Origin: Omphiscola glabra
Lineage: Eukaryota; Mollusca; Gastropoda; Lymnaeidae
Length of the DNA: 64,000 nt
Direction of reading: 5' to 3'
Assembly: GCA_964017045.1 (NCBI GenBank)
Contig: OZ024801.1
Location: 31,855,257 to 31,919,256, forward strand
Both the position numbers and the translations under genes were made by a program. The notes under the pieces are model-generated. The model was given only the letters and a program-made list of their open reading frames with translations. It was not told where the DNA came from and ran no database searches. How positions within the stretch are numbered: position 1 is the first letter of the stretch; each line of letters starts with the position of its first letter. Positions 1 to 12,936 of this stretch are shown here, piece after piece.

Positions 1-232
1 AGATTAGCCACCCGTCCGTGGTTTTCTGCCTGTAGATAACTTTTGCTGCTGTACAATTTAATATCTTCAAGGTGTGCTGTCCAGCACAGCCTGCCCCTTT
101 TAATTGCAGCAACTACGGATGGCTCTTGGAACCATTGATACATCCCCATCCATCATAATCTAACACTGGAATGTATATTTTTTATATTGAGCAGGTTCTC
201 AGCTTTTGTCTGGTTTTATCATAATAAAAGTG
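1..232. other. Unassigned flank
   Basis: No coding frame, RNA gene or repeat recognised before the CT-rich array begins. Confidence 0.5.
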
Positions 233-946
233 GTGCATGGGGCCATGGTGTGGTAGTAGTTCATAGATATTTAAAAGTAGTCACTCTCTCTTTTTCTCTC
301 TCTCTCTCTCAAAGGTATAGTAGTAGCTCATAGATATTTGAAGTGGCCCTGCTCTCTCTCTCTTTCTCAAAAGTATGGTAGTAGCTCATACATATTTGAA
401 AGTATCCCCCTTCTCTCTCTATCTCTTTCTCTCTCTCTCTCAAAGGTATGGTAGTAGCTCATAGATATTTGAAAGTAACCCCCTCTCTCTCTCTCTTTCT
501 CAAAAGTATGGTAGTAGCTCATACATATTTGAAAGTATCCCCCCTCTCTCTCTATCTCTTTCTCTCTCTCTCTCAAAGGTATGGTAGTAGCTCATAGATA
601 TTTGAAAGTAACCCCCCCTCTCTCTCTCTTTCTCAAAAGTATGGTAGTAGCTCATACATATTTGAAAGTATCCCCCCTCTCTCTCTATCTCTTTCTCTCT
701 CAAAGGTATGGTAGTAGCTCATAGATATTTGAAAGTAACCCCCCCTCTCTCTCTCTTTCTCAAAAGTATGGTAGTAGCTCATACATATTTGAAAGTATCC
801 CCCCTCTCTCTCTATCTCTTTCTCTCTCTCTCTCAAAGGTATGGTAGTAGCTCATACATATTTGAAAGTATCCCCCCTCTCTCTCTATCTCTTTCTCTCT
901 CTCTCTCAAAGGTATGGTAGTAGCTCATAGATATTTGAAAGTATCC

Positions 947-990
<44 letters not shown>

Positions 991-2857
991 GGTATGGTAG
1001 TAGCTCATAGATATTTGAAAGTAACCCCCCCCCTCTCTCTCTCAAAGGTATGGTAGTAGCTCATAGATATTTGAAAGTATCCCCCCTCTCTCTCTCTCTA
1101 TCTCTCTCAAAGGTATGGTAGTAGCTCATACATATTTGAAAGTATCCCCCCCTCTCTCTCTTTCTCAAAGGTATAGTAGTAGCACATACATATTTGAAAG
1201 TATCCCCCCTCTCTCTCTATCTCTTTCTCTCTCTCTCTCTCTCTCAAAGGTATGGTAGTAGCTCATAGATATTTGAAGTGGCCCTGCTCTCTCTCTCTCT
1301 TTCTCAAAGGTATGGTAGTAGCACATACATATTTGAAAGTATCCCCCCTCTCTCTCTATCTCTTTCTCTCTCTCTCTCAATGGTATGGTAGTAGCTCATA
1401 GATATTTGAAAGTAACCCCCCCCCTCTCTCTCTCTTTCAAAGGTATGGTAGTATCTCATAGATATTTTAAAGTACCCCCTCTCTCTCTCTTTCTCTCTCT
1501 CCCTCTCAAAGGTATGGTAGTAGCTCATAGATATTTGAAAGTATTCCCCTCTCTTTCTCTCTCTCTCAAAGGTATAGTAGTAGCTCATAGATATTTGAAA
1601 GTATCCCCCCTCTCTCTCTCAAAGGTATGGTAGTAGCTCATAGATATTTGAAAGTATCCCCCCCCCCTCTCTCTCTATCTATCTCAAAGGTATGGTAGTA
1701 GCTCATATATATTTGAAGTGGCCCTGCTCTCTCTCTCTTTCTCAAAGGTATGGTAGTAGCTCATACATATTTGAAAGTATCCCCCCTCTCTCTCTATCTC
1801 TTTCTCTCTCTCTCTCTCAAAGGTATGGTAGTAGCTCATAGATATTTGAAAGTAACCCCCCCTCTCTCTCTTTCTCAAATGTATAGTAGTAGCTCATAGA
1901 TATTTGAAAGTAATCCCCCCCCCCCTCTCTCTCTCTCAAAGGTATGGTAGTAGCTCATAGATATTTGAAAGTATCCCGCCTCTCTCTCTCTCTCTATCTC
2001 TCTCAAAGGTATGGTAGTAGCTCATAGATATTTGAAAGTGGCCCCGCTCTCTCTTTCTCTCTCAAAGGTATAGTAGTAGCTCATAGATATTTGAAAGTAT
2101 CCCCCCTCTCTCTCTCTCTCTCAAAGGTATAGTAGTAGCTCATAGATATTTGAAAGTATCCCCCCCTCTCTCTCTCTCTATCTCTCTCAAAGGTATAGTA
2201 GTAGCTCATAGATATTTGAAAGTATCCCCCTCTCTCTCTCTCTCTCTCTCAAAGGTATATTAGTAGCTCATAGATATTTGAAAGTATTCCCCTCTCTCTC
2301 TTTCTCTCTCTCTCTCAAAGGTATAGTAGTAGCTCATAGATATTTGAAAGTAATCCCCCCCTCTCTCTCTCTCTCTCAAAGGTATGGTAGTAGCTCATAG
2401 ATATTTGAAAGTATCCCCCCTCTCTCTCTCTATCTCTCTCAAAGGTATGGTAGTAGCTCATAGATATTTGAAGTGGCCCTGCTCTCTCTCTCTTTCTCAA
2501 AGGTATGGTAGTAGCTCATACATATTTGAAAGTATCCCCCCTCTCTCTCTATCTCTTTTTCTCTCTCTCTCTCAAAGGTATGGTAGTAGCTCATAGATAT
2601 TTGAAAGTACCCCCCCTCTCTCTCTCTCTCTCTCAAAGGTATGGTAGTAGCTCATAGATATTTTAAAGTACCCCCTCTCTCTCTCTCTTTCTCTCTCTCC
2701 CTCTCAAAGGTATGGTAGTAGCTCATAGATATTTGAAAGTACCCCCCTCTCTCTCTCTCTCTCTCAAAGGTATGGTAGTAGCTCATAGATATTTGAAAGT
2801 GGCCCCGCTCTCTCTCTCTCAAAGGTATGGTAGTAGCTCATAGATATTTTAAAGTAG
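233..2857. repeat. CT-rich compound minisatellite, ~60-75 bp unit
   Basis: About 40 tandem copies of a unit with a conserved core (ggtatggtagtagctcata, then gatatttgaaagta) followed by a C run and a variable (CT)n tract ending in caaa. Length varies mostly in the CT tract. A few copies carry the variant gaagtggccctg. The open frames on both strands here are artefacts of the repeat. The long polypyrimidine/polypurine tracts could adopt non-B structures (inference). Confidence 0.95.
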
Positions 2858-3202
2858 ATGGTACTTTTCAACTTGCTGCACCTTGAAATGTAAATACATC
2901 TCAAACTAAGTCAGGTGTCACATTATGTGAGGTGTATGTATCAAATTTTATGATATGTCTGATGTCTTTTAGTGTCAGCAACATGTGAATAAAAAGCAAA
3001 AATTTACGCAGCATGGCTTTGAGCACATAGCGTCAGGAAAAGTCTGTCATTTTGAGAGTGTTCTAAATTTTAATTTGCTGCAGTTATTAAGGGAACTGAA
3101 AGGATCAGCTACCAGATTTTGGCGTTAAATGACACAAAAATTACTTTGGCACTGATTTGTTTCTTCTCATATGGGCAACAATGAACAGTTCAAAGTGAGG
3201 CA
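2858..3202. other. Inter-array spacer
   Basis: AT-rich sequence between two tandem arrays, with no supportable gene. Confidence 0.5.
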
Positions 3203-3598
3203 TTGATGGTGCTCTATCATTGGATTGATGGTGCTCTATCATAGTCAATGTTGGTGCTCTATCATTGAATTTATGGTGCTCTATCATAGGATTGATGGTG
3301 CTCTATCATAGGATTGATGGTTCTCTATCATAGGATTGATGGTGCTCTATCATAGGATTGATGGTGCTCTATCATAGTCAATGTTGGTGCTCTATCATTC
3401 AATTTATGGTGCTCTATCATAGGATTGATGGTGCTCTATCATAGGATTGATGGTGCTCTATCATAGGATTGATAGTGCTCTATCATTGAATTTATGGTGC
3501 TCTATCATAGGATTGATGGTGCTCTATCATAGGATTGATGGTGCTCTATCATAGGATTGATGGTTCTCTATCATAGGCATTGATGGTGCTCTATCATT
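3203..3598. repeat. 22-bp minisatellite
   Basis: About 18 copies of gattgatggtgctctatcat plus 2 bases, with variant copies (gtcaatgttggtgc, gaatttatggtgc) that recur in the same order, which suggests duplication of multi-unit blocks. Confidence 0.93.
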
Positions 3599-3798
3599 TT
3601 CAGTAGCATGGTTTTTAGTGGAATTTTCTTAATTGACATAACTATTCTAAAATACGTAATAGAAATTCTTTGTTGCTTTGATAAAAAAATTTCATCCCTC
3701 AATAAATATGCTAGTGATAAGATCAGATTCATTTTCTTGAAATTCATTTGATCCATTTGAAATGTCACCTCTGTTAATTTTGCTTATCTCCAAATAAC

Positions 3799-4252
3799 CA
3801 CTTTTGTTTCTATGAAGATAGAAGCTCACTGAGAGCTGGTAGGATGAACACTTTTGTGTCTATGAAGATAGAAGCTCACTTAGAGCTGGTAGGATGAACA
3901 CTTTTGTGTCTATGAAGGTAGAAGCTCACTTAGAGCTGGTAGGATGAACACTTTTGTGTCTATGAAGGTAGAAGCTCACTGAGAGATGGTAGGATGAACA
4001 CTTTTGTGTCTATGAAGATAGAAGCTTACAGAGAGCTGATAGGATGAACAATTTTGTGTCTATGAAGATAGAAGCTTACTGAGAGCTGGTAGGATGAACA
4101 CTTTTGTTTCTATGAAGGTAGAAGCTCACTGAGAGCTGGTAGGATGAACACTTTTGTTTCTATGAAGGTAGAAGCTCACTGAGACCTGGTAGGATGAACA
4201 CTTTTGTTTCTATGAAGGTAGAAGCTCACTGAGAGCTGGTAGGATGAACACT
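3799..4252. repeat. 50-bp minisatellite, 9 copies
   Basis: Nine head-to-tail copies of a 50-bp unit containing cacttttgtttctatgaag and tagaagctcactgagagctg. Copies differ by scattered substitutions (gtgtc/gtttc, gata/ggta). Confidence 0.95.
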
Positions 4253-4904
4253 TTCCTTATTGTTTGTAACTTTTTCCAATTTACCAATCAACAATACAAT
4301 GTTACATCATGTGATGCATGCAAGCCACTGGCCTTTTTGTTTTATTAACAAAAGCCAACCCAATGGCGCTTGTTAGCCTGCGGATCAATTGTAAAGACCA
4401 TCTAAAACTACAAGTCTTAGTGTTGTTAACTTGTGGTTCTTGCCTAAATGTATTGTTAATAAAAAATATGTTTGAAAGAAAGATCAAACAGGTATTCTCT
4501 TCTTACATCTTTCATTGACTCGTTTGTCAACACTAATCAAAAGCATATAATAGTACAAAACTATCTTTGACATGTTATTATAATTTTAAAAAAACATCTT
4601 CCCAATATAATGACCACCAACTCCATAGATGGTCTTAGTGTCCCCAAAAATACCCCCCACCACCCCTTAATGTAATAACCACTGAACTATATCTTTTATG
4701 ATAGAGCCATGTTAACTGTGTATCAGTGTTTTTTAACTGCGGGTGTTCCCACCATAGGCAGGCAATTTAAAGATTATTTGGTGACATTTAGTCTTAAGGG
4801 TTTGGAAATGTGTCTTGAAAAAAAAAAGGGAGGGGTGGGGAAGAGGGCAAAGTTAGATGGGACACTTTTTTCTTGGTAATTTGTATACTGAATCCTTAGG
4901 ATGG
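4253..4904. other. Inter-array spacer
   Basis: AT-rich unique sequence. Short frames overlap on both strands at about 4300-4520 but have no recognisable domain, start context or splice sites. Confidence 0.5.
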
Positions 4905-6509
4905 GACAATTTTGAGGGTCACTACTTTACCGAGACCTTAGCATTAGACACTTGTAAGGGTCACTACTTTACCGAGACATTAGCATGAGACACTTGTAAG
5001 GGTCACTACTTTACCGAGAACTTAGCATGAGACACTTGTAAGGGTCACTACTTTACCGAGACCTTAGCATGAGACACTTGTGAGGGTCACCACTTTACCG
5101 AGACCTTAGCATGAGACACTTGTGAGGGTCACCACTTTACCGAGACCTTAGCATGAGACACTTGTGAGGGTCACCACTTTACCGAGACCTTAGCATGAGA
5201 CACTTGTGAGGGTCACTACTTTACCGAGACCTTAGCATGGGACACTTGTGAGGGTCACTACTTTACCGAGACATAGCATGAGACACTTGTAAGGGTCACT
5301 ACTTTACCGAGACCTTAGCATGAGACACTTGTAAGGGTCACTACTTTACCGAGACATTAGCATGAGACACTTGTAAGGGTCACTACTTTACCGAGACCTT
5401 AGCATGAGACACTTGTAAGGGTCACTACTTTACCGAGACCTTAGCATGAGACACTTGTAAGGGTCACTACTTTACCGAGACCTTAGCATGGGACACTTGT
5501 AAGGGTCACTACTTTACCGAGACCTTAGCATGGGACACTTGTAAGGGTCACTACTTTACTGAGACCTTAGCATGGGACACTTGTAAGGGTCACTACTTTA
5601 CCGAGACCTTAGCATGGGACACTTGTAAGGGTCACTACTTTACCGAGACCTTAGCATGAGACACTTGTGAGGGTCACCACTTTACCGAGACCTTAGCATG
5701 GGACACTTGTAAGGGTCACTACTTTACCGAGACCTTAGCATGGGACACTTGTAAGGGTCACTACTTTACTGAGACCTTAGCATGGGACACTTGTAAGGGT
5801 CACTACTTTACCGAGACCTTAGCATGGGACACTTGTAAGGGTCACTACTTTACCGAGACCTTAGCATGAGACACTTGTGAGGGTCACCACTTTACCGAGA
5901 CCTTAGCATGAGACACTTGTGAGGGTCACTACTTTACCGAGACCTTAGCATGAGACACTTGTGAGGGTCACTACTTTACCGAGACCTTAGCATGAGACAC
6001 TTGTAAGGGTCACTACTTTACCGAGACCTTAGCATGGGACACTTGTAAGGGTCACTACTTTACCGAGACCTTAGCATGGGACACTTGTAAGGGTCACTAC
6101 TTTACCGAGACCTTAGCATGGGACACTTGTAAGGGTCACTACTTTACCGAGACCTTAGCATGGGACACTTGTAAGGGTCACTACTTTACCGAGACCTTAG
6201 CATGGGACACTTGTAAGGGTCACTACTTTACCGAGACCTTAGCATGGGACACTTGTAAGGGTCACTACTTTACCGAGACCTTAGCATGGGACACTTGTAA
6301 GGGTCACTACTTTACCGAGACCTTAGCATGGGACACTTGTAAGGGTCACTACTTTACCGAGACCTTAGCATGAGACACTTGTAAGGGTCACTACTTTACC
6401 GAGACATTAGCATGGGACACTTGTAAGGGTCACTACTTTACCGAGACCTTAGCATGGGACACTTGTAAGGGTCACTACTTTACCGAGACCTTAGCATGGG
6501 ACACTTGTA
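4905..6509. repeat. 42-bp minisatellite, about 38 copies
   Basis: Highly homogeneous 42-bp unit containing ggtcactactttaccgagac and cttagcatgggacacttgt. Two linked variants (gagac + tgtgagggtcacc versus gggac + tgtaagggtcact) occur in blocks, consistent with multi-unit duplication or gene conversion. Confidence 0.96.
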
Positions 6510-7028
6510 ATGTATTTACTTGTGAGTAGTTTCTGACTGCTGATGTATGCCCTGTTTCCGGCTGATATTCTTTCCATTAATAAAGATACTAGGAGTTCAT
6601 TAGTAATTCATGTCAACACATCTATGTTCTTCTGGATTGAGTAATTCTTCAAGTTCCCAAACACGTTGTAATACGTTGTACTATTCTTAATATCACTGAA
6701 TAAACTCAAGACCTTTTCATAGTAATTATGAGGTTAATAACTAATTATAAATACAGGCGGCAACTTCAATAGACACATGCATATAAGAAACACATCCTAC
6801 ATCCACAGAATCACAGTACATTCAGGACAGTACGTCACTCAGTCTAGCATGGTGGGAAGAGCGTTCACTGACTAATTAAAAACTCTCTAACACACTGCGT
6901 GTAATAAACTTCCATACTCAACACCAGGTATTTGAAGTGATTGAATTTTTCAAAAGTCTGGTTTCAGATTTTAATGGCTCCATCAGTGTTATCATAGTCA
7001 TGTTTTTTGGTTGTTAACTTTTCCCTCA
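6510..7028. other. Spacer, possibly old LINE flank
   Basis: No gene seen. The right edge abuts a decayed reverse-transcriptase fragment, so part of this may be unrecognisable LINE sequence. Confidence 0.4.
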
Positions 7029-7138
7029 CAGTGCTGTGTCATCAGCATACTGAAGGGGTTGATTGTAGAGAGTGCCCCTCAGGATGTATACTGTTAGGTT
7101 ACATAGCATACAGAACAGTGAGTCTCCTTGTCTAATCT
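7029..7138 (-). pseudogene. Decayed non-LTR reverse transcriptase fragment
   Basis: Reading the minus strand gives IRQGDSLFCMLCNL, then a short linker, then LQYADDTAL and a stop. These correspond to the RQG-D-S-L block and the YADD catalytic block of non-LTR retrotransposon reverse transcriptases. The spacing between the blocks is much shorter than normal and the frame ends right after YADD, so this is an inactive relic. The flanking bases (to about 7215) may be further degraded LINE. Confidence 0.75.
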
Positions 7139-8019
7139 GAAATTAAAATGAATGTTCTCACATGTATCAGTATCGGTCTTGTCAAGTATGCCAAACTCCT
7201 GCAGATACTAAATACTTTCTTTTGATCCTGTTATTTTAATCTGTTTTGTACGTAAACTTCAATACAATTTACCCAATAACTTTACATACAATACACAAGA
7301 AAGGCTCCAAATATTAAAGTTTGGAGCCTTTCTTGAGTATTGTGGGTACAGAAAATAAGTAAATGATAAAATATTTCTTTTATTTTCAGATGGCGATGAA
7401 AGAATTCATGGCAAAGAATATGAGGGAAAGTCAATATGTCACATACCATCAATGAACAGATGGTGCTGAACAATTAGGGAATAAACAGATGGATGTCAAG
7501 AAATCCAAGGCAAAGAATATGAAGGAAAAAAGTAAAGACTCACAATATGGAACTTTATAATCAACAGATGATTCAAGGCAAAGAAAAATATATGAATTTT
7601 GAATTCATGTAACAAATTATATTTGAATATAAGGAAATGAAAAGATGAATAAAAAAAGAAAGAAACAATATATGAAGTTATATTTTTTTATTTGAATTTA
7701 AACAATAGAAAGAAAATGAAAACATGAATGCTCTTTATTTTAGGGGGAGAAAAATAAAAATCCTCCCCGCGAGACTATCTCCAAAGAGATGAAAACATGA
7801 AATCTCCTGGTGATATAAAGTGAGTTTCTTTACAAGAGAAACACAAGTTAAATTGATGATGACTCGTTTGGTTACTTAAGGACTTGGTGAAATCCACGCT
7901 ACCTAAAAAATGTGGGTACCCCATTCCACCAAGCCCTTAAAATACACGTTACAGGCAAAGTGAAATCCAGGCATTCTATAACGTTTTGTACTTTAATTTA
8001 AAGTTTGTTTATAAAAAGT
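7139..8019. other. Spacer without supported gene
   Basis: AT-rich. Contains imperfect short repeats around gatgaaagaattcatggcaa (7390-7640). No coding evidence. Confidence 0.4.
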
Positions 8020-8427
8020 CCAGACAGTCATGCTACAGAATGCCCAGGCAGTCATGCTACAGAATGCCCAGGCAGTCATGCTACAGAATGCCCAGGCAGT
8101 CATGCTACAGAATGCCCAGGCAGTCATGCTACAGAATGCCCAGGCAGTCATGCTACAGAATGCCCAGGCAGTCATGCTACAGAATGCCCAGGCAGTCATG
8201 CTACAGAATGCCCAGGCAGTCATGCTACAGAATGCCCAGGCAGTCATGCTACGGAATGCCCAGGCAGTCATGCTACGGAATGCCCAGGCAGTCATGCTAC
8301 GGAATGCCCAGGCAGTCATGCTACAGAATGCCCAGGCAGTCATGCTATGGAATGCCCAGGCAGTCATGCTATGGAATGCCCAGGCAGTCATGCTATAAAA
8401 AGTCCAGGCAGTCATGCTATAGAATGT
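8020..8427. repeat. 24-bp minisatellite, ~17 copies
   Basis: Unit cagtcatgctacagaatgcc plus cagg. Because 24 is a multiple of three, long frames are open in several frames on both strands (for example an 8-residue repeat SCYRMPRQ). None has a plausible gene structure. Confidence 0.95.
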
Positions 8428-8878
8428 CTAGTCTAAATGACAATCGTCAAAAATATCCGATCTATCAAATGTGCCTGGATTTAACACTTTCCCTGTAACA
8501 TACCAAATCAATCCATTGTCAAAAAAGACACCGTCATCAATGTTGTTTAGATCAAGAACAATCTCAAGATCTTGCCAAGAACAATCTCAAGATCTCGCCA
8601 AGAAAAATTTACAATTTCTTTCTCCCTATGGATAGTGTTAAGTGTTTGTACAAAATACATTTGTCTGTATATGACAGGGGGCTTTGACATTGTAATTCCA
8701 CATTGCCCCTGTTATTATTTCATTGCTGGTTGTCCAATAATTAAACTCTTTTTGTGCACAGCTGAGTCTTATCATTAGATAACCAGCAATATATACAATA
8801 TCACACAGGCTTAACTGATACCAGACAACATATTTACAAGGATATATGTACAAAGTCTTAAAAGTAAGTTCACACTAC

Positions 8879-8960
8879 AGATTTGTTACTTGGCTTCTTA
8901 GATTTCACACAAGCAGACTTGTTACTAGGCTTCTTAGATTTCACACAGGCAGATTTGTTG
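8879..8960. repeat. Two to three imperfect ~36-bp repeats
   Basis: Tandem copies sharing ggcttcttagatttcacaca and gcagacttgttac. Confidence 0.8.
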
Positions 8961-8976
8961 AAGGGCGGAAGGCAGC

Positions 8977-9083
8977 GGGCATGGAGGGCAGCTCGCATGG
9001 AGGGCAGCTCGCATGGAGGGCAGCTCGCATGGAGGGCAGCTCGCATGGAGGGCAGCTTGCATAGAGGGCAGCTCGCATAGAAA
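8977..9083. repeat. 16-bp minisatellite, ~7 copies
   Basis: Unit gcatggagggcagctc. The period is not divisible by three, so the repeat peptide cycles through frames. Not coding. Confidence 0.92.
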
Positions 9084-9547
9084 GCAGGTCACAATCACAA
9101 AAAAATAGAGAATCCAAGTAACAAATCCACAGTGTGAAAGTACCTTTACACCTGCACCCCCTAATAATTGGTACATTTGATGACCAACACTATATACATC
9201 CTTTACAACATATTTACAAAGGCAGATCTACAAAGTCTTACGCCTACAAAATCAAATACATGAAAAGTGAGATTCATGTAACAAATTATAACATTTAAAT
9301 TTAAAGAAACAAATATAATTATCAATATAAGCCTCAAGTAAAAAATTTATAGACTGTTTGTTTGACAAGTTCATACACACATTTATTGAACAGCCTGACA
9401 GGTTTGGCTATTCATTCAGTTGTAAGCAAAACCATCCATCCATTCAACAATCAGAACAGAATAATAAAAAAAATCATACTACACTTTAGTATTCCCATAT
9501 TAAGACTATAGGAACATTGGTGACATTGGCAAAAATAATGGATATAT
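9084..9547. other. Spacer
   Basis: AT-rich unique sequence between arrays. Nothing recognised. Confidence 0.5.
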
Positions 9548-10097
9548 TTCAGCTATATCCAATCATGAATGTATCTCAGTTGTACCCAATCATGGATGTA
9601 GTATTTCAGTTGTACCCAATCATGGATGTAGTATCACAGTTGTACACAATTGTGGAAGTAGTATCTCAGTTGTACCCACTCTTGTATGTAGTATCTCAGT
9701 TGTACACAATCATGGATGTATCTCAGTTGTACACAATCATGGATGTATCTCAGTTGTACACAATTGTGGATGCATCTCAGTTGTACCACTCTTGGATGCA
9801 GAATCTCAGATGTACACAAGCATGGGTGTAGTATCTCAGTTGTATCCAATTATGGGTGTATCTCAGTTGTACCCAATCATGGATGTAGTGTCTTAGTTGT
9901 ACACAATTGTGGATGTATCTCAGTTGTACCTACTCTTGAATGTAGAATCTCAGTGGTTCACAAGCATGGATGTAGTATCTCAGTTGTATCCAATTATGGG
10001 TGTATCTCAGTTGTATCCAATCATGGTTGTTTCTCAGTTGTACACAGACATGGATGTAGTATCTTAATTGGTACACAATCATGGATGCATGTCAGTT
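9548..10097. repeat. Irregular 24-30 bp minisatellite
   Basis: About 20 units built on tctcagttgtacacaatcat and ggatgta, with length classes differing by the presence of gta or gtagta. Unit lengths of 24/27/30 keep several frames open, giving false ORFs. Confidence 0.9.
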
Positions 10098-10920
10098 CTG
10101 ATGACAAAATTAAAATTTAGAATATATTCAAAAATATTTCACTATATATATATATATTGAAGTTTCCAATACATTATGATGACATTGTCTTTATCTTAAT
10201 TTCTCACTCTTTCAAACCTAAGTACCATTTGTGAACAATAAAAAAAACTTACTAACTAAATCACATGTAAAATAAAACACGCTAAAGACTAGAAAGAAAT
10301 CTACTTAATAGATATTCAGTACCGTACCTGGGTCAGGTGAACCATGAAATTAAGAGACATTGTTTTCAGTCAGATCCCATCTTGGAGGAAATCATCAAAT
10401 GTGTTCATAGACACAGTCTGTAAATAGAGATATTATAAAATTGTTCGTCTAGTTTAATATAGTGTGTTCTGTATTTTTAAAAGGGTCAGATCTCCCTATA
10501 TGCTAAGTAGATGTAAACCTAGGGCCTTAACAATCTATTGGGCAAACAAATTTAGAAATCATATTTTATAGATTCCAGGACTTACTAAACCAAAACAAAA
10601 AAATTGTTAAAATATAATATACAAAAAATATATCTTTTACAAACATTAATAATACAGGATTTATTTTAAATTCCTCTTGCTGTCCTCTCTCATTGAAGCT
10701 AAATATTTCTTTTTATTATATTGTTTTTTACTTTCATTTGTTTGCTAAAGAAAGATTCTTGCTGACACGCTTTTAACAAATATCCTTTTTTTTTCTTTCA
10801 GATTTCTCAATATTTTGTTTTGTTCATTTCCTTAGATTAAATATTTATATCCTGATGTTAAAGCAGAAGGTATTTCTACCTATATTTCTATATATTTTTT
10901 TGAATTATAATTTAAAGTTT
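10098..10920. other. AT-rich spacer with (TA)n
   Basis: Contains a short (TA)n run at about 10146-10158 and several polypyrimidine stretches. No gene seen. Confidence 0.5.
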
Positions 10921-12936
10921 TCTTTACAGACTAGACCACTGTCTGTTACAATAAGTTGTACAGTTTCATATAGAGACTAGATTAATGTCTGTCACAATTA
11001 GCTGTACAGTTTCATATATAGATTAAATCAATGTCTGTTACAATAAATTTTACAGTTTCATATATAGACTACATAGATGTCTGTCACAAAAATTGTACAG
11101 TATCATATAAAGACTAGATCACTGTCTGCCACAATAAGCCGTGCAGTTTCATAATGGAGACTAAATCAATTTCTGCCTTAATAAGTTGTACAGTTTCATA
11201 TCGAGCCTAGATGAACGTCTGCTACAATAAGTTGTAAAGTTTCAAATAGAGACTAGACCATAGTCTGCCTTAATAAGCTGTACAGCTTCATAATGAGACT
11301 AGACCAATGTCTGCCTTAAAATTTTGTACAGTTTTATATAGAGACTAGATCATTGTCTGTTACATTAAGTTATACAGTTTTATATAGAGAATAGATCATT
11401 GTCTGTTACAATAAGCTGTACAGTTTCATATAGAGACTTGATCAATGTCTGTTACAATAAGTTGTACAGTTTCAAAAAGAGACTAGAAAAATGTCTGCCT
11501 TAATAAGTTGTACAGTTTCATATAGAGACTAGAAAAATTTCTGCCTTAATAAGTTGTACAGTTTCATATAGAGCCTAGATAAATGTCTGTTACAATAAGT
11601 TGTACAGTTTGATATATAGACTAAATGAATGTCTGCTACAATAATTTGTAAAGTTTCAAATAGAGAAAAGACAAATGTCTGCATTAAAAATTTGTACAGT
11701 TTCATATAGAGACTACATCAATGTCTGCCTTAAAAATTTGTACAGTTTCATATAGAGACTACATCAATGTCTGTTATAACGAGTTGTATAGTTTCATATA
11801 GAGACTAGATTAATGTCTGCTACAATAAGTTGTACAGTTTCATATAGAGACTAGATTAATGTCTGTCACAATAAGCTGGTCTGTTTCATATATAGACTAG
11901 ATCAATAAATGCCACAATAATCTGTACAGTTTTACATAGACTATATCAATGTCTGTTACAATAAGTTGTGTAGTTACATATAGAGACTATATCAATGTCT
12001 GCTACAATAAGTTGTGTAGTTACTTATAGAGTCTAGATCAATGTCTGCCAAAATAAGCTCTACCATCTCATACATAGACTAGATCACTGTCTGTTTATAG
12101 TGGACTATAGTGTACTATATAGTTTCATCTAGAGATTATATCAATTACTGTCACAATAAGTTGTGCAGTTTCATCTAGAGATTAGATCAATGTCTATCAC
12201 AATAAGCTGTATGGTTTTATATAGAAACTAGATAATTGTCTGTTACAATAAGTTATACAGTTTTATATAGAGACTAGATCATTGTCTGTTACAATAAGTT
12301 ATACAGTTTTATATAGAGACTAGATCATTGTCTGTTACAATAAGTTATACAGTTTTATATAGAGACTAGATCATTGTCTGTTACAATAAGTTGTACAGTT
12401 TCAAATAGAGACTAGACCAAAGTCTGCCTTAATAAGTTGTACAGTTTCATATAGAGACTAGATCAAAGTCTGTTACAATAAGTTGTACAGTTATATATTT
12501 ATAGACTAGATGAATGTCTGTTACAATAAGTTGTAAAGTTTCAAATAGAGAATTGACTAATGTCTGCCTTAATAAGCTGTACAGCTTCATATAGAGACTA
12601 GATCAAAGTCTGTTACAATAAGTTGTACAGTTTCATATAGAGACTAGATCAAAGTCTGTTACAATAAGTTGTAAAGTTTCAAATAGAGAATTGACTAATG
12701 TCTGCCTTAATAAGTTGTACAGTTTCATATAGAGACTAGATCAAAGTCTGTTACAATAAGTTGTACAGTTATATATTTATAGACTAGATGAATGTCTGTT
12801 ACAATAAGTTGTAAAGTTTCAAATAGAGAATTGACTAATGTCTGCCTTAATAAGCTGTACAGCTTCATATAGAGACTAGACCAAAGTCTGCCTTAATAAG
12901 TTGTACAGTTTCATATAGAGACTAGATCAAAGTCTG
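10921..12936. repeat. 46-bp satellite, left diverged block
   Basis: About 44 copies of a 46-bp unit (agagactagatcaatgtctg, ttacaataagttgtacag, then tttcatat). Units here are diverged. A short internal block at about 11900-12080 has two units of the gtgtagttac type, flanked by a marker variant with gatcaataaatgcc on one side and one with taccatctcatacatag on the other. This looks like the founder of the expanded right block. Confidence 0.95.

Noticed and set aside
7986..8498. Long overlapping ORFs on both strands with repeated peptides
   Set aside because: They follow from a 24-bp tandem unit; frames open on both strands with no gene structure.
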